Assembly (NCBI RefSeq): GCF_002240035.1
Contig: NZ_CP016397.1
Location: 1,452,501 to 1,516,500, forward strand
Source of the DNA: Legionella clemsonensis
GTDB taxonomy: Bacteria; Pseudomonadota; Gammaproteobacteria; Legionellales; Legionellaceae
Reading direction: 5' to 3'
DNA length: 64,000 nt
In this document: positions 10,780 to 19,905 of the stretch, piece after piece
How the letters are laid out: each line of letters begins with the position of its first letter
How positions within the stretch are numbered: the stretch's first letter is position 1
Translations under genes and position numbers: made by a program
Notes under the pieces: generated by a model
Seen by the model: only the letters and a program-made list of their open reading frames with translations
What the model was told of the DNA's origin: nothing
The model's database searches: none

Positions 10780-12152
10780 TGTGACGGGATAGTGCTTTTC
10801 TTAGATTTACGCCGCTTACGATGTTTCTGAGGTAAAGGCTGTGGTGCTAAAGCCTTGACCATTGCTAATTGAGATTTTTCATCAGAATCTTGAAAATTTG
10901 TCCACCATTGAGCAAGCTCAATGGATTCATCACCTGCCAAAGCGCGCAAAGCCAGAAAATCATAAGCAGCGCGAAATCTTGGATGCTGTAACAAGTTAAA
11001 AGCACGTCCACCATATCGCTTTGGAAAACGGAATTGCAGTAACCAAATTTCCCGCATAACCTGACTAAAACGTTTGGGAATAGTGACAACCCGATTCTGT
11101 TCGACAATAACTTCTGACATTGCTTTTTCCAGGGCAGGAAGCGGATCCAGTCCTTCTTGTTCTTGTAAATAAACAGCACGCGCTTTTAAAGGAAACCAAA
11201 GAAGAACGGCAAATAAAAAAGCAGGAGTGATTGGTTTATTATCACGAACTCGGGCATCGGTATTTTCCAGGGCAATACCTAGTAGAGCATTGACAGGATA
11301 TTCACTGCCAGACAATAAATTTGCTGTTTGCTCAAAAAGATGAGGAAATAACCCATGTTCCACCAACAGACGTTGTACGGACTCTCCTTCTCCACATTGA
11401 TACAATTTAGTCATCTCATCAAACAGACGTGAACCTGAGACGTCTTTGATCAAATGAGCGAGTTTCTGTAAAGGAGCTGCTGTTTCCGCTGCAAGTTCAA
11501 AATGTAATTTTGCACTAAAGCGAACAGCGCGCAGCATGCGCACAGGATCTTCCTGATACCGCGTGGCAGGATCACCAATAATACGCAATAGACGCTGTTG
11601 AACATCGGCAACGCCACCTGTAAAGTCAACAATAGAGGAGTCATCAATATTGTAATAGAGGGAATTGACCGTAAAATCACGGCGCCAGGCATCTTCATCT
11701 AAAGTCCCGTAGACGTTATCTCGAACCAGCATGCCTCTTTCATTGGTCAGTTGATTTGTTTCAACAGTTTCATTTTCGGATTCACTTGCTCTGCGAAAGG
11801 TAGCTACTTCAACAATGTCACGATGAAAAATAATATGAACTAATTTAAACCGTCGTCCAATAATTCGTGCATTACGAAAAAGTTTTTTGATTTGATTGGG
11901 GGTTGCGTTTGTAGCAATATCAAAATCTTTAGGCGCCTTACCTAATAACAGATCACGAACACTGCCACCCACCAAATAAGCCTGAAAACCAGCACTATTT
12001 AGACGGTTTAAAACTTTAAGTGCGTTTATACTGATGTCTGTTTTTGAAACATTATGCTGTGTGCGTGGAATGATGTAGCTGGCATCCACAGGTGGATGAT
12101 TGGCTCTAGATTTACGTAACAGCTTTTTGATTAATTTAATGATTGTGGTCAC
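10776..12152 (-). CDS. pcnB: Poly(A) polymerase I
   Basis: Adds 3' poly(A) tails that mark RNA for decay. The nucleotidyltransferase signature (YLVGGSVRDLLLGKAPKDFDI) is near residue 60, followed by the RRDFTVNSLYYN motif, the RNA-binding domain, and a basic C-terminal tail (HRKRRKSKKS). The frame is open to an ATG at 12200, but a strong minus-strand promoter has its -10 box at 12183-12188, so transcripts would begin downstream of that ATG. The GTG at 12152, with AGGAAGG 12 bases upstream, is therefore the better start, giving 458 residues. Confidence 0.93.
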   Translation of the reverse strand: MTTIIKLIKKLLRKSRANHPPVDASYIIPRTQHNVSKTDISINALKVLNRLNSAGFQAYLVGGSVRDLLLGKAPKDFDIATNATPNQIKKLFRNARIIGRRFKLVHIIFHRDIVEVATFRRASESENETVETNQLTNERGMLVRDNVYGTLDEDAWRRDFTVNSLYYNIDDSSIVDFTGGVADVQQRLLRIIGDPATRYQEDPVRMLRAVRFSAKLHFELAAETAAPLQKLAHLIKDVSGSRLFDEMTKLYQCGEGESVQRLLVEHGLFPHLFEQTANLLSGSEYPVNALLGIALENTDARVRDNKPITPAFLFAVLLWFPLKARAVYLQEQEGLDPLPALEKAMSEVIVEQNRVVTIPKRFSQVMREIWLLQFRFPKRYGGRAFNLLQHPRFRAAYDFLALRALAGDESIELAQWWTNFQDSDEKSQLAMVKALAPQPLPQKHRKRRKSKKSTIPSQ

Positions 12153-12182
12153 CCTGATAATTAGCCTTCCTAACGCCGCATT

Positions 12183-12211
12183 ATTATAGCTCAGATCCAT
12201 TAAAATGTGAA
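12183..12211 (-). promoter_or_regulatory. pcnB-folK promoter
   Basis: On the minus strand TTCACA (12211-12206) and TATAAT (12188-12183) are separated by exactly 17 bases, a near-consensus sigma-70 promoter. Its position shows that an upstream in-frame ATG (12200) is not the translation start of pcnB. Confidence 0.8.
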
Positions 12212-12242
12212 TTATTTACCTTTCTTCGATTCCAGTAGACAA

Positions 12243-12248
12243 TATAAT
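12243..12248 (+). promoter_or_regulatory. -10 hexamer for terC
   Basis: A consensus TATAAT sits 25 bases before the terC ATG. No good -35 is present (TTTCTT at 16 bases spacing), so activity is inferred from the -10 and the intergenic position opposite the pcnB promoter. Confidence 0.45.
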
Positions 12249-12272
12249 ATTAAATTAAATAAAAGCAGGAAA

Positions 12273-12998
12273 ATGGATATTTTAGACATTATTGTAAGTC
12301 TTTTGGCTCTGACTATTCTGGAAGTAGTCTTAGGGATAGATAATTTGGTCTTCCTGTCAATTTTAACTGAAAAATTACCTAAGGAGCAGCGAAAGAAAGC
12401 ACGTCGATGGGGTCTGACATTTGCATGGGTAACTCGACTTTTATTACTGGCGTCAGCTGTATGGTTAGTAAAACTAACAACCCCTTTGTTTAGTATTGGA
12501 GGGCTTCACTTTTCAGGCCGTGACCTCTTTCTTTTAGCAGGTGGTGCTTTTTTAATAGCCAAGGCCACACAGGAAATTCATCTTGAGGTGGGTGAAGGAC
12601 ATATTGACGATTTAACCGCTCTAAGCACTGATAAAGTAATCACGTTTCGAGGTGTTATAATTCAAGTTGCTCTAATGGATGTTATTTTTTCTTTAGATAG
12701 TGTCCTCACAGCCGTTGGTTTGACAAAGCATTTTTGGGTAATGGCAACGGCGATTACTTTTGCCATTTTGGTGATGATCTATGCCAGTGAACCAGTGAGT
12801 CGTTTTATTGATAAACATCCCACGGTTAAAATGCTGGCATTAAGCTTTCTAATTCTGATTGGAATGGTTTTAGTCGCTGACAGTTTTGCTTTTCATATTC
12901 CTCGTGGTTATATTTATTTTGCAATGGGTTTTTCATTAGGAGTAGAAATGCTTAATTTGTTGAGAAGATCCCGCCGGCAACGTAAGCGTAAGCAGTAG
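12273..12998 (+). CDS. TerC-family integral membrane protein
   Basis: A 241-residue inner-membrane protein of the TerC family, a group linked to tellurite resistance and more recently to metal (manganese) homeostasis. About seven transmembrane segments and the signature LEVVLGIDNLVFLSI near residue 14 are visible, along with VALMDVIFSLDSV near 130, which provides the conserved acidic membrane residues. A basic C-terminus (RRSRRQRKRK) follows. The ATG at 12273 has GCAGGA six bases upstream; the frame is open further 5' but that stretch overlaps promoter elements. The actual substrate is unknown. Confidence 0.9.
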   Translation: MDILDIIVSLLALTILEVVLGIDNLVFLSILTEKLPKEQRKKARRWGLTFAWVTRLLLLASAVWLVKLTTPLFSIGGLHFSGRDLFLLAGGAFLIAKATQEIHLEVGEGHIDDLTALSTDKVITFRGVIIQVALMDVIFSLDSVLTAVGLTKHFWVMATAITFAILVMIYASEPVSRFIDKHPTVKMLALSFLILIGMVLVADSFAFHIPRGYIYFAMGFSLGVEMLNLLRRSRRQRKRKQ

Positions 12999-13007
12999 GT
13001 GTAGTGG

Positions 13008-13430
13008 ATGTTAACGATAAAAGCTTTTCATATTATTGCGATGGTGGCCTGGTTTGCGGGTCTTTTCTACCTTCCGCGTCTTTTTGTTTATCATGCACAG
13101 GCAAGTGATGCTATCAGTATTGATCGCTTTAAAATAATGGAGCGACGGCTGTATTATGGCATTACCTGGCCCGCCGGAATTGTTACTACAGTCCTCGGCT
13201 TCACGTTAGTCCTCTTTAATCCTTCTTATTATTTAAAAGCAGGATGGATGCATGCCAAACTTGGTTTAGTTGTTTTATTGTGGGTTTATCATTTGACTTG
13301 CGGTCACTTCGGAAGACAATTTGCAAAGGGAGAAAATACAAAATCAGCAATCTTCTATAGAGTATTTAATGAATTGCCTACTTTATTTCTTATAGCCATT
13401 GTATTGTTGGTAGTACTTAAACCGTTTTAA
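13008..13430 (+). CDS. hemJ: Protoporphyrinogen IX oxidase, HemJ family
   Basis: HemJ oxidises protoporphyrinogen IX to protoporphyrin IX, the penultimate step of heme synthesis, in the inner membrane. The 140-residue, four-helix protein shows the family N-terminus KAFHIIAMVAWFAGLFYLPR with the conserved heme-binding His, and further histidines in HAKLGLV and YHLTCGHFG. It starts nine bases after terC. Its location one gene away from hemL groups two heme-pathway enzymes. Confidence 0.92.
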   Translation: MLTIKAFHIIAMVAWFAGLFYLPRLFVYHAQASDAISIDRFKIMERRLYYGITWPAGIVTTVLGFTLVLFNPSYYLKAGWMHAKLGLVVLLWVYHLTCGHFGRQFAKGENTKSAIFYRVFNELPTLFLIAIVLLVVLKPF

Positions 13431-13475
13431 TACACTTCAAATTTGTTTGAGAAGTAGTGATCTAGAAGAATGTGG

Positions 13476-13495
13476 ATTCCCGCTTTCGCGGGAAT
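13476..13495. repeat. REP/dRS3-like palindrome
   Basis: ATTCCCGC-tttc-GCGGGAAT is a perfect 8-bp inverted repeat flanked by TGTGG and GACA. The core closely resembles the widespread dRS3/REP-type palindromes of proteobacteria. It lies between hemJ and the convergent rubredoxin gene and could also stop transcription. Confidence 0.7.
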
Positions 13496-13532
13496 GACAA
13501 TAGATAGTTTAAATGGTTATATTAAAATTGGA

Positions 13533-13709
13533 CTACTCGATCTCAACCATTTCAAAATCTTCTTTCCCTGCACCACAATCAGGACAAAACCAATTTTCCG
13601 GGACATCTTCCCAGCGAGTTCCTGGTTCTATACCATCTTCAGGCCATCCTTCTGCCTCGTCATAAATAAAGCCACAAATAACGCAAATATAACGTTTATA
13701 CTCTTGCAT
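13533..13709 (-). CDS. Rubredoxin
   Basis: A 58-residue iron-sulfur electron carrier. The translation begins [20 protein letters not shown] and contains both knuckles, C9-V-I-C12-G and C42-P-D-C45-G, with the family core [17 protein letters not shown]; all four iron ligands are present and the length is typical. It is cytoplasmic. Partner reductase is not in the window. It stands between hemJ and hemL on the opposite strand, upstream of and divergent from hemL. A clear call from motifs alone. Confidence 0.97.
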   Translation of the reverse strand: MQEYKRYICVICGFIYDEAEGWPEDGIEPGTRWEDVPENWFCPDCGAGKEDFEMVEIE

Positions 13710-13788
13710 ACTGTTTTACTCTAAACCATTAAAAGGGGCTAATTTAGCGATTGCTTCTCTTAAAGTAAAGCAACTTCTGTCGTATTTT

Positions 13789-13817
13789 TTGTCAGTACCA
13801 TTTAAAAACGGTAGAAT
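13789..13817 (+). promoter_or_regulatory. hemL promoter
   Basis: TTGTCA (13789-13794) and TAGAAT (13812-13817) are 17 bases apart, five of six matches in each box. The predicted start near 13824 gives a leader of about 24 bases containing the ribosome binding site GGAG before ATG 13848. Confidence 0.75.
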
Positions 13818-13847
13818 AGAACAATTTTTCAGGACAATGGAGTAGCC

Positions 13848-15146
13848 ATGACTTATTCTCAAGAATTATTCACTCAGGCGCAAGCAGTAATTCCTGGTGG
13901 TGTTAATTCTCCAGTACGTGCATTTAAAGGGGTAGGTGGTAATCCTATATTTTTTAAGCAGGGAAAGGGAGCTTATTTAGTCGATGCCGATAATAAGCAT
14001 TATATTGATTATGTCGGTTCCTGGGGGCCCCTTATTCTTGGTCATTGCCACCCTAATGTAGTGCATGCAGTGAGTGAGGTTTTACATCGTGGTATGAGCT
14101 TTGGTGCACCTACTGAGCTTGAAGTAAAGCTTGCACAAAAAATCACACGACTTATGCCTGCTATTGAAAAAGTGCGCATGGTTAATTCAGGAACTGAAGC
14201 CACCATGACAGCTATACGATTGGCCCGGGGATTTACCGGGAAAAATAAGGTAATAAAATTTAATGGCTGTTATCACGGCCATAATGATAGCTTGCTGGTT
14301 AAGGCAGGTTCAGGCTTATTAACGTTGGGCATTCCTTCAACGCCAGGAATTCCTGCCAGCATTACAGAACATACTTTGACTGCTGATTTTAATAATCTTG
14401 AGCAAACAGCAGCTTTATTTGCTAAATATCGTGACGACATCGCAGCAATTATTTTAGAGCCAGTAGCTGGTAATATGGGATTTGTACCACCTCAACCTGG
14501 ATTTTTACAAGGATTACGTGATTTATGTAATTCCCATGATACTCTCCTGATTTTTGATGAGGTGATGACTGGTTTTAGAGTGGCTTTAGGTGGGGCTCAG
14601 GCTTTATATAGTATAACTCCAGATATTACTACCTTAGGTAAGGTAATAGGTGGTGGTATGCCGGTTGGAGCAGTAGGCGGAAAGGCCGATATCATGGCAC
14701 ATTTAGCACCAGAAGGGGCAGTTTATCAGGCTGGTACTTTATCAGGAAATCCTTTAGCTATGGCTGCAGGGTTGGCAACTTTGTCTGAAATAGAAAAGCC
14801 AGGCTTTTATGAAGCATTAAGTCAAACGACCGCTGCTATGATAGAAGGCATCGCCGAAGTTGTTGAGTCCTTCCATTTACCTTTTTGCCATGCCTCTTTA
14901 GGTGGTATGTTTGGCTTCTGTTTTAATAATAAAGAGCAAATCTCTGATTATAATGATGTGGCTTCATCAGACGAACAGTTATTTAAACAGTTTTATCATG
15001 GTATGCTGGAAAAAGGAATTTATTTTGCACCGTCCATGTATGAAGCTGGCTTTGTATCCAGTGCTCATCAACAGGAAGAAATTCATTTAACCATTGAGGC
15101 GGCAGAAGCAGTTCTGGCTACTATGACAAAGGTTCGGGTCGAATGA
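13848..15146 (+). CDS. hemL: Glutamate-1-semialdehyde 2,1-aminomutase
   Basis: PLP enzyme converting glutamate-1-semialdehyde to 5-aminolevulinate, the first committed tetrapyrrole precursor. At 432 residues it is the standard length. Visible marks are the N-terminus [20 protein letters not shown], the aspartate segment [12 protein letters not shown], and the PLP lysine in [18 protein letters not shown]. The ATG has GGAG eight bases upstream. It overlaps the next gene by four bases (ATGA), so the two are co-translated. Confidence 0.97.
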   Translation: MTYSQELFTQAQAVIPGGVNSPVRAFKGVGGNPIFFKQGKGAYLVDADNKHYIDYVGSWGPLILGHCHPNVVHAVSEVLHRGMSFGAPTELEVKLAQKITRLMPAIEKVRMVNSGTEATMTAIRLARGFTGKNKVIKFNGCYHGHNDSLLVKAGSGLLTLGIPSTPGIPASITEHTLTADFNNLEQTAALFAKYRDDIAAIILEPVAGNMGFVPPQPGFLQGLRDLCNSHDTLLIFDEVMTGFRVALGGAQALYSITPDITTLGKVIGGGMPVGAVGGKADIMAHLAPEGAVYQAGTLSGNPLAMAAGLATLSEIEKPGFYEALSQTTAAMIEGIAEVVESFHLPFCHASLGGMFGFCFNNKEQISDYNDVASSDEQLFKQFYHGMLEKGIYFAPSMYEAGFVSSAHQQEEIHLTIEAAEAVLATMTKVRVE

Positions 15147-16204
15147 AAAAATATCATGTTTACGGTATAGGTAATGCATTACTTGATAGAGATGCAAAGG
15201 TCAATGAAGCCTTGTTACAAGCTTTAAATGTTGAAAAAGGAGTCATGACATTAACTGATGAGGCAACGCATCAATATTTATTCACTGAACTGAAAGACAA
15301 GTTTTGTCATAGTGGTTGTGGCGGTTCTGCAGCCAATAGCTTGATTGCCCTGAGCCAGTTTGGTGGTCAAGGATTTTATAGCTGCAAGGTAGCTGATGAT
15401 GAGGCAGGGCGTTTATTTATCCAGGAGCTGACAGCTTTAGGTATTGATTGCAATTTAAACATTCATCACTTGCCGCAAGGCATTACCGGACAGTGTCTTG
15501 TTTTGGTTACTGAAGACGCACAGCGCACAATGAATACTCATTTAGGAATTTCTGAAACTTTATGTCCCGAAGTACTGGATTTGGAGGCAATTGCAGCTGC
15601 TGAATACCTCTATCTTGAAGGCTATTTAGTGACTTCGCCCTCTGCACGCAAAGCGCTATTAATGGCGAAACGTCAGGCAAAACAATCAGGAACAAAAGTA
15701 GCGTTAACGTTGTCTGATCCTAATATAGTGCGCTATTTTAAACCTGAATTGCTAAGCGTAATAGATGAACGTATCGATCTTTTATTTTGCAATGAAGAAG
15801 AAGCTCTTTTATTTACTGAGGCTCATGATTTGGAAGCAGCTATCGCCTTGTTACAACCCTTAACCCATCATTTAATTGTAACCTGTGGTAAATTGGGTGC
15901 TATTGTCGCAGTGGATGGAGAGATTCTTACTGTGCCTACCATGCCCATGAACGCTGTAGATAGCGTTGGTGCTGGCGATATGTTTGCTGGGGCTTATCTG
16001 TATGCGATTACTCATGGTTATGCACCACAATTGGCTACCGTATTGGCCAACAGGGCTGCGGCAGAAGTAGTAGGGCAATTCGGTGCACGCCTTAAAGTCG
16101 AACAGGTTTTAGCCATAAAAGAGGAATTTATAACCAATCATTATGGCTTTGTGACTCACCGTGCTGCCCAAAGATCTACAAACGAAATAGAAGCTGCAAG
16201 TTAA
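15143..16204 (+). CDS. PfkB-family sugar/nucleoside kinase (adenosine-kinase-like)
   Basis: A 353-residue ribokinase-fold kinase. The substrate glycine motif [19 protein letters not shown] is near residue 57 and the C-terminal PfkB signature with the catalytic Asp is [18 protein letters not shown]. The N-terminus ([17 protein letters not shown]) resembles the adenosine-kinase branch common in proteobacteria, but the exact substrate cannot be read from sequence. Coupled to hemL by an ATGA overlap. Confidence 0.87.
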   Translation: MKKYHVYGIGNALLDRDAKVNEALLQALNVEKGVMTLTDEATHQYLFTELKDKFCHSGCGGSAANSLIALSQFGGQGFYSCKVADDEAGRLFIQELTALGIDCNLNIHHLPQGITGQCLVLVTEDAQRTMNTHLGISETLCPEVLDLEAIAAAEYLYLEGYLVTSPSARKALLMAKRQAKQSGTKVALTLSDPNIVRYFKPELLSVIDERIDLLFCNEEEALLFTEAHDLEAAIALLQPLTHHLIVTCGKLGAIVAVDGEILTVPTMPMNAVDSVGAGDMFAGAYLYAITHGYAPQLATVLANRAAAEVVGQFGARLKVEQVLAIKEEFITNHYGFVTHRAAQRSTNEIEAAS

Positions 16205-16264
16205 GCTGCTGACTTAGCTCGGCAGTGCTTTAGCTTTGGTTGCATTTGACTGCCAGATAGAAGG

Positions 16265-17452
16265 CTACAACAGTTTAATTACTATGTTCTCAACTTTCTG
16301 AGCAATCAATGCTTCTTCATCGCCGCGTATAACTAATATCGATTTGCCCTGAAGTGAAATGTCCTGGCAATTTGCATGAGTTCTTGTCTTATTGACAGTT
16401 AGATTTAACTCAAAATTTAAATGCTTTAAGGGCAGGACTATCTTTTCACGAATTACAGCAGCGTTTTCCCCAATACCTCCTGTAAAAATAAGTGCATCCA
16501 AATTGGCAATTTGACTGCTGTAAGCTCCTATTATTTTTTGTAATGAATAGACATACATATCAATAGCAAGATTTGCAGAATAATCCCCTCCCAAGGCACG
16601 TTCAATGAGGTGACGCATGTCATTTTCCTGGGCGATTCCTTTAAGTCCACTTTGTTTATTCAAAAGAGTATCCACTTCTTCAGTTGTCATTCCTTGATAT
16701 TGCAAATACAAAGGAATTGCCGGGTCAATATCACCACAACGTGTTCCCATAATGAGACCTGCAAGAGGTGTCATGCCCATCGTCGTGTCGAATGATTTAC
16801 CTTCTTTAATCAAACAGGCACTAGCTCCATTCCCTAAATGAAGGCTGATAAAATTACATTGTTCCAGAGATTTGCCTAAATAAACTGCTGCAGTGCGAGC
16901 AACGTATTCATGATTGATGCCATGGAATCCATACCGTTTTATTTGGTATTTTTTAGCAATCTCTCTGTTGATGGCATATTGATGAATATGTGAGGGAATA
17001 CTGTGATGAAACCCACTATCAAATACGGCAACATGCAGCGCATGCTTAAAATGTTGCTGCGCAAACTGAATACCAAGCGCATTGACTGGATTGTGAATAG
17101 GAGCCAACTGGGATAAATGACGTATTTTTTCCAATACTTCAGGCGTTACAATTGTAGGAAGGTAATAATCGTCTCCTCCATGAACAACACGATGGCCGAC
17201 ACCTTGAATTGGATATTTATCCAAATCCTTCTGTAGTTTGGCTGCCAAGAGGCCAAAGGCCGCTTCATGATTTTGGAATACCAGGTGTTGAGATTCCTTT
17301 ATCCCTTTATTGTTTGTGTGATGCCACTGGCCTTGAGTTTCACCAATTCCTTCAATTAATCCAGCTACTAAAGGAAATACTTGCTGATTATCAACCTTAA
17401 ACGCTTTGTATTTAATAGAAGAACTACCTGCATTAATGGTTAATACATTCAT
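16265..17452 (-). CDS. ackA: Acetate kinase
   Basis: Interconverts acetyl phosphate and acetate with ADP/ATP. The 395-residue protein carries the family N-terminus VLTINAGSSSIKYKAF, the GFHGINHEYV motif and the phosphate-binding segment LGNGASACLIKEGKSFDTTM, followed by TRCGDIDP. Its ATG overlaps the pta stop by four bases, so it forms a pta-ackA operon for substrate-level ATP formation and acetate overflow. Confidence 0.96.
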   Translation of the reverse strand: MNVLTINAGSSSIKYKAFKVDNQQVFPLVAGLIEGIGETQGQWHHTNNKGIKESQHLVFQNHEAAFGLLAAKLQKDLDKYPIQGVGHRVVHGGDDYYLPTIVTPEVLEKIRHLSQLAPIHNPVNALGIQFAQQHFKHALHVAVFDSGFHHSIPSHIHQYAINREIAKKYQIKRYGFHGINHEYVARTAAVYLGKSLEQCNFISLHLGNGASACLIKEGKSFDTTMGMTPLAGLIMGTRCGDIDPAIPLYLQYQGMTTEEVDTLLNKQSGLKGIAQENDMRHLIERALGGDYSANLAIDMYVYSLQKIIGAYSSQIANLDALIFTGGIGENAAVIREKIVLPLKHLNFELNLTVNKTRTHANCQDISLQGKSILVIRGDEEALIAQKVENIVIKLL

Positions 17453-19515
17453 TTTTTATCCCCTTGCGCCTGAATTGCTGTAACTAGAATCGTATTTATA
17501 ATATCTTGCGGTGTACAGCCTCTGCTTAAATCATTCACGGGTTTATTTAAACCGAGTAAAACAGGCCCAATCGCTAAAGCACCACTTTCCCGTTGTACTG
17601 CTTTATAAGTATTATTACCAGTGTTCAGATCAGGAAAGATTAATACATTCGCATCACCTTTTAATTTAGAGTGCGGTAGCTTTTTAGCAGCTACGTCAGG
17701 ATCAACGGCTGCATCATATTGTATTGGTCCTTCAACGAGTAAATCAGGTTGTAATTGTTTAACTATTTCCATAGCTTTAGCCACTTTTTCAACACTTTCA
17801 CCTTTACCCGAATGACCTGAGGAGTAAGACAGCAATGCCACTCTCGGATCAATTCCTAATTTTTTAGCAATCTGCGCCGCTTGAGTTGCGATTTCAGCCA
17901 AAGTTTGACTATCTGGTTCGGGATTAATTGCACAATCCCCATAAATTAATACGCGAGCGGGTAAACACATAATAAAGATGGAGGAGACCTTGTTAATACC
18001 TGGCTTTGTTTTAATAATTTCCAGAGCAGGTCGTACAGTATCAGCAGTCGTATGAGCCGCACCAGAAACCATACCATCTGCATCGCCGCAAAAAACCATC
18101 ATGGCTGCAAAATAATTGATGTCAGACATGCGCTCAAGCGCAATAGGAAGGTTAACATTTTTATGTTGTCTTAATTCAAAATATTTTTTGGCATAAGTTT
18201 CTCGATACTTTGATTTTTCAATATCGATAATATTGATATTAGGTAACTCCAAATCTAGACGCTTGGCTAAGAGCTGGATTTTTTCAACCTGTCCTAACAG
18301 TGTGATTTGAACAATGTTGCGTTTTAGCAAATAATCAGCAGCGATTAATATACGTGCATCATCACCCTCTGGAAGCACAATATGCTGCCTGGGTTTTTGG
18401 GCTTTATTACTAATTTCATAAAGAAAAACTGCGGGACTTAACCGGGGCTGCTGCGATTTATCACTTAGCAATTTAAGTACAGACTTTGTCAGATAAGGAC
18501 GCATGGCATCAATTGCTTTGGTGACCTTTGCAGGATTTGCTGCCGTCAGACTGAATTTAGCCGAAAATAAAGCAGTCGCTGTTTCATAGGTTTTTAGTCG
18601 GGTTAAAAGGACAGGGAAAGGATGCTCAAGGCCGGCAAGAATTTCTCGAATAACAGGCCCTGGCATTTCACCTCCTGTTAAAATAATGCCCGCAATTTTG
18701 GGATAATAAGCAGATTGGTCAGCGAGTAGAGAACCTAAAAGAATATCAATACGATCATCTGGAGTAATAATTAGCATTCCATTTCTATCCAGGCGCGATT
18801 CCAAAAAATTACTAATTGTTTTTGCAGCAACAGTAAATTGCCTGACAGGTCGGTGTAATTCTTTTTCTCCACAGATAATCTCTGCGCGTAATTTGGTAGC
18901 TATGTCATGCACAGAGGGATTAGCTAATGATTCAAATTCAGGAATAATCGCCACAAAAGCAAGATGAGGTAGCTGTTTATGAAATAATTCCAATGCTTCT
19001 GTTTCTTGTAGACTGGTTACACGATTGATAATTACACCTACAACACGCGCATGATTTTTTCTGCTAATTTCAAGCGCATTTTTTAACAGGGAAAGCGTAT
19101 GCTCCAACGTCCTGTCTTTAGCAGAGACTGCTAATACCACCTCACAATTTAGCTGATAAGCCAACATTAAATTAAATTGATATTCAAAAACATCATTGTC
19201 ACTTTCAAAATCAGTCCCTTCAAAGTAAGCCAGTGTCTTGGTATCTGCAGTCTGTGTTGATTCAAGTACTGTTGAAACCAAATCCGCAGGATTCGTACGC
19301 ATCATTGCTATGGCCTGATTGACATTCATCAGAGGGTGCAAGGACTGATTCGTTATCGTCTCGAGTAAAGGAATTTGTGATGCATCAGACTCAGAAAAAA
19401 GTTTAAAGCAGCGAAGAGAAGCCTGTTGCTCTTTTAAGAAAGCCAGGAATCCTAAGGAAACAAAAGACTTTCCTGGTCGTTTTTCGATGCCTGTTAAATA
19501 GATTTTTTTGTGCAT
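17449..19515 (-). CDS. pta: Phosphate acetyltransferase, long form
   Basis: Converts acetyl-CoA to acetyl phosphate. At 688 residues it is the enterobacterial-type long enzyme: an N-terminal BioD-like P-loop domain (YLTGIEKRPGKSFVSLGF), a central DRTGG domain (about 220-330), and the C-terminal catalytic PTA domain (from about 360, with ARILIAADYL and GDCAINPEPDSQTLAEIA). The first gene of the pta-ackA operon. Confidence 0.95.
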   Translation of the reverse strand: MHKKIYLTGIEKRPGKSFVSLGFLAFLKEQQASLRCFKLFSESDASQIPLLETITNQSLHPLMNVNQAIAMMRTNPADLVSTVLESTQTADTKTLAYFEGTDFESDNDVFEYQFNLMLAYQLNCEVVLAVSAKDRTLEHTLSLLKNALEISRKNHARVVGVIINRVTSLQETEALELFHKQLPHLAFVAIIPEFESLANPSVHDIATKLRAEIICGEKELHRPVRQFTVAAKTISNFLESRLDRNGMLIITPDDRIDILLGSLLADQSAYYPKIAGIILTGGEMPGPVIREILAGLEHPFPVLLTRLKTYETATALFSAKFSLTAANPAKVTKAIDAMRPYLTKSVLKLLSDKSQQPRLSPAVFLYEISNKAQKPRQHIVLPEGDDARILIAADYLLKRNIVQITLLGQVEKIQLLAKRLDLELPNINIIDIEKSKYRETYAKKYFELRQHKNVNLPIALERMSDINYFAAMMVFCGDADGMVSGAAHTTADTVRPALEIIKTKPGINKVSSIFIMCLPARVLIYGDCAINPEPDSQTLAEIATQAAQIAKKLGIDPRVALLSYSSGHSGKGESVEKVAKAMEIVKQLQPDLLVEGPIQYDAAVDPDVAAKKLPHSKLKGDANVLIFPDLNTGNNTYKAVQRESGALAIGPVLLGLNKPVNDLSRGCTPQDIINTILVTAIQAQGDKK

Positions 19516-19905
19516 TACTAACCCCTGTTACACGCTGTTGGGATGGCAGTGAGTGTGATTAAAGTGCTTTCTTTTTGGCCGACAGCCGTGGAACGTCAAG
19601 AAATGATTGATTAAAAAGTTCGCAGCTTAATTGCACCCGATATAAAGTTATTTTTTACTGGTAGTTCGTCATTATTTATACGTTTTAAAAGCCAAAATTT
19701 GTACATTTTCTCTTTGTAGAAAAAAATGTCAATAACTTTTAAAAAAGGCAGTAAAAAATGTAAAGAAAATGCCTGGAGTGTAAAGAAAATGCAGGTTTTT
19801 GTAAGAAGATTATTTATTCGGGAAATTTTCTCTAAATTGCACGTAGACAGGTAAAAAATTGCATGTCATAGTCGAAGAATCTTGGCTAACAAAGGATGGC
19901 ATCTA
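19516..19905. other. Divergent intergenic region between pta and the POT transporter
   Basis: This 390-base AT-rich region contains no gene. It holds a pair of identical 14-base direct repeats (see separate entry) and must contain both divergent promoters, but no clearly consensus promoter can be picked out. Confidence 0.5.
19759..19792. repeat. Two direct repeats TGTAAAGAAAATGC with 20-bp period
   Basis: The identical 14-mer occurs at 19759-19772 and 19779-19792, centre to centre 20 bp, about two helical turns. The arrangement fits two regulator sites on the same DNA face in the divergent pta/transporter promoter region. The regulator is unknown. Confidence 0.6.

Noticed and set aside
12207-12272. 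Upstream extension of terC (22 extra residues)
   Set aside because: It covers the terC -10 box and the pcnB promoter, and the family N-terminus begins at ATG 12273.
13470-13724. 84-residue plus-strand frame beginning in the REP palindrome
   Set aside because: It is antisense to the rubredoxin gene and begins in a repeat, with no ribosome binding site.
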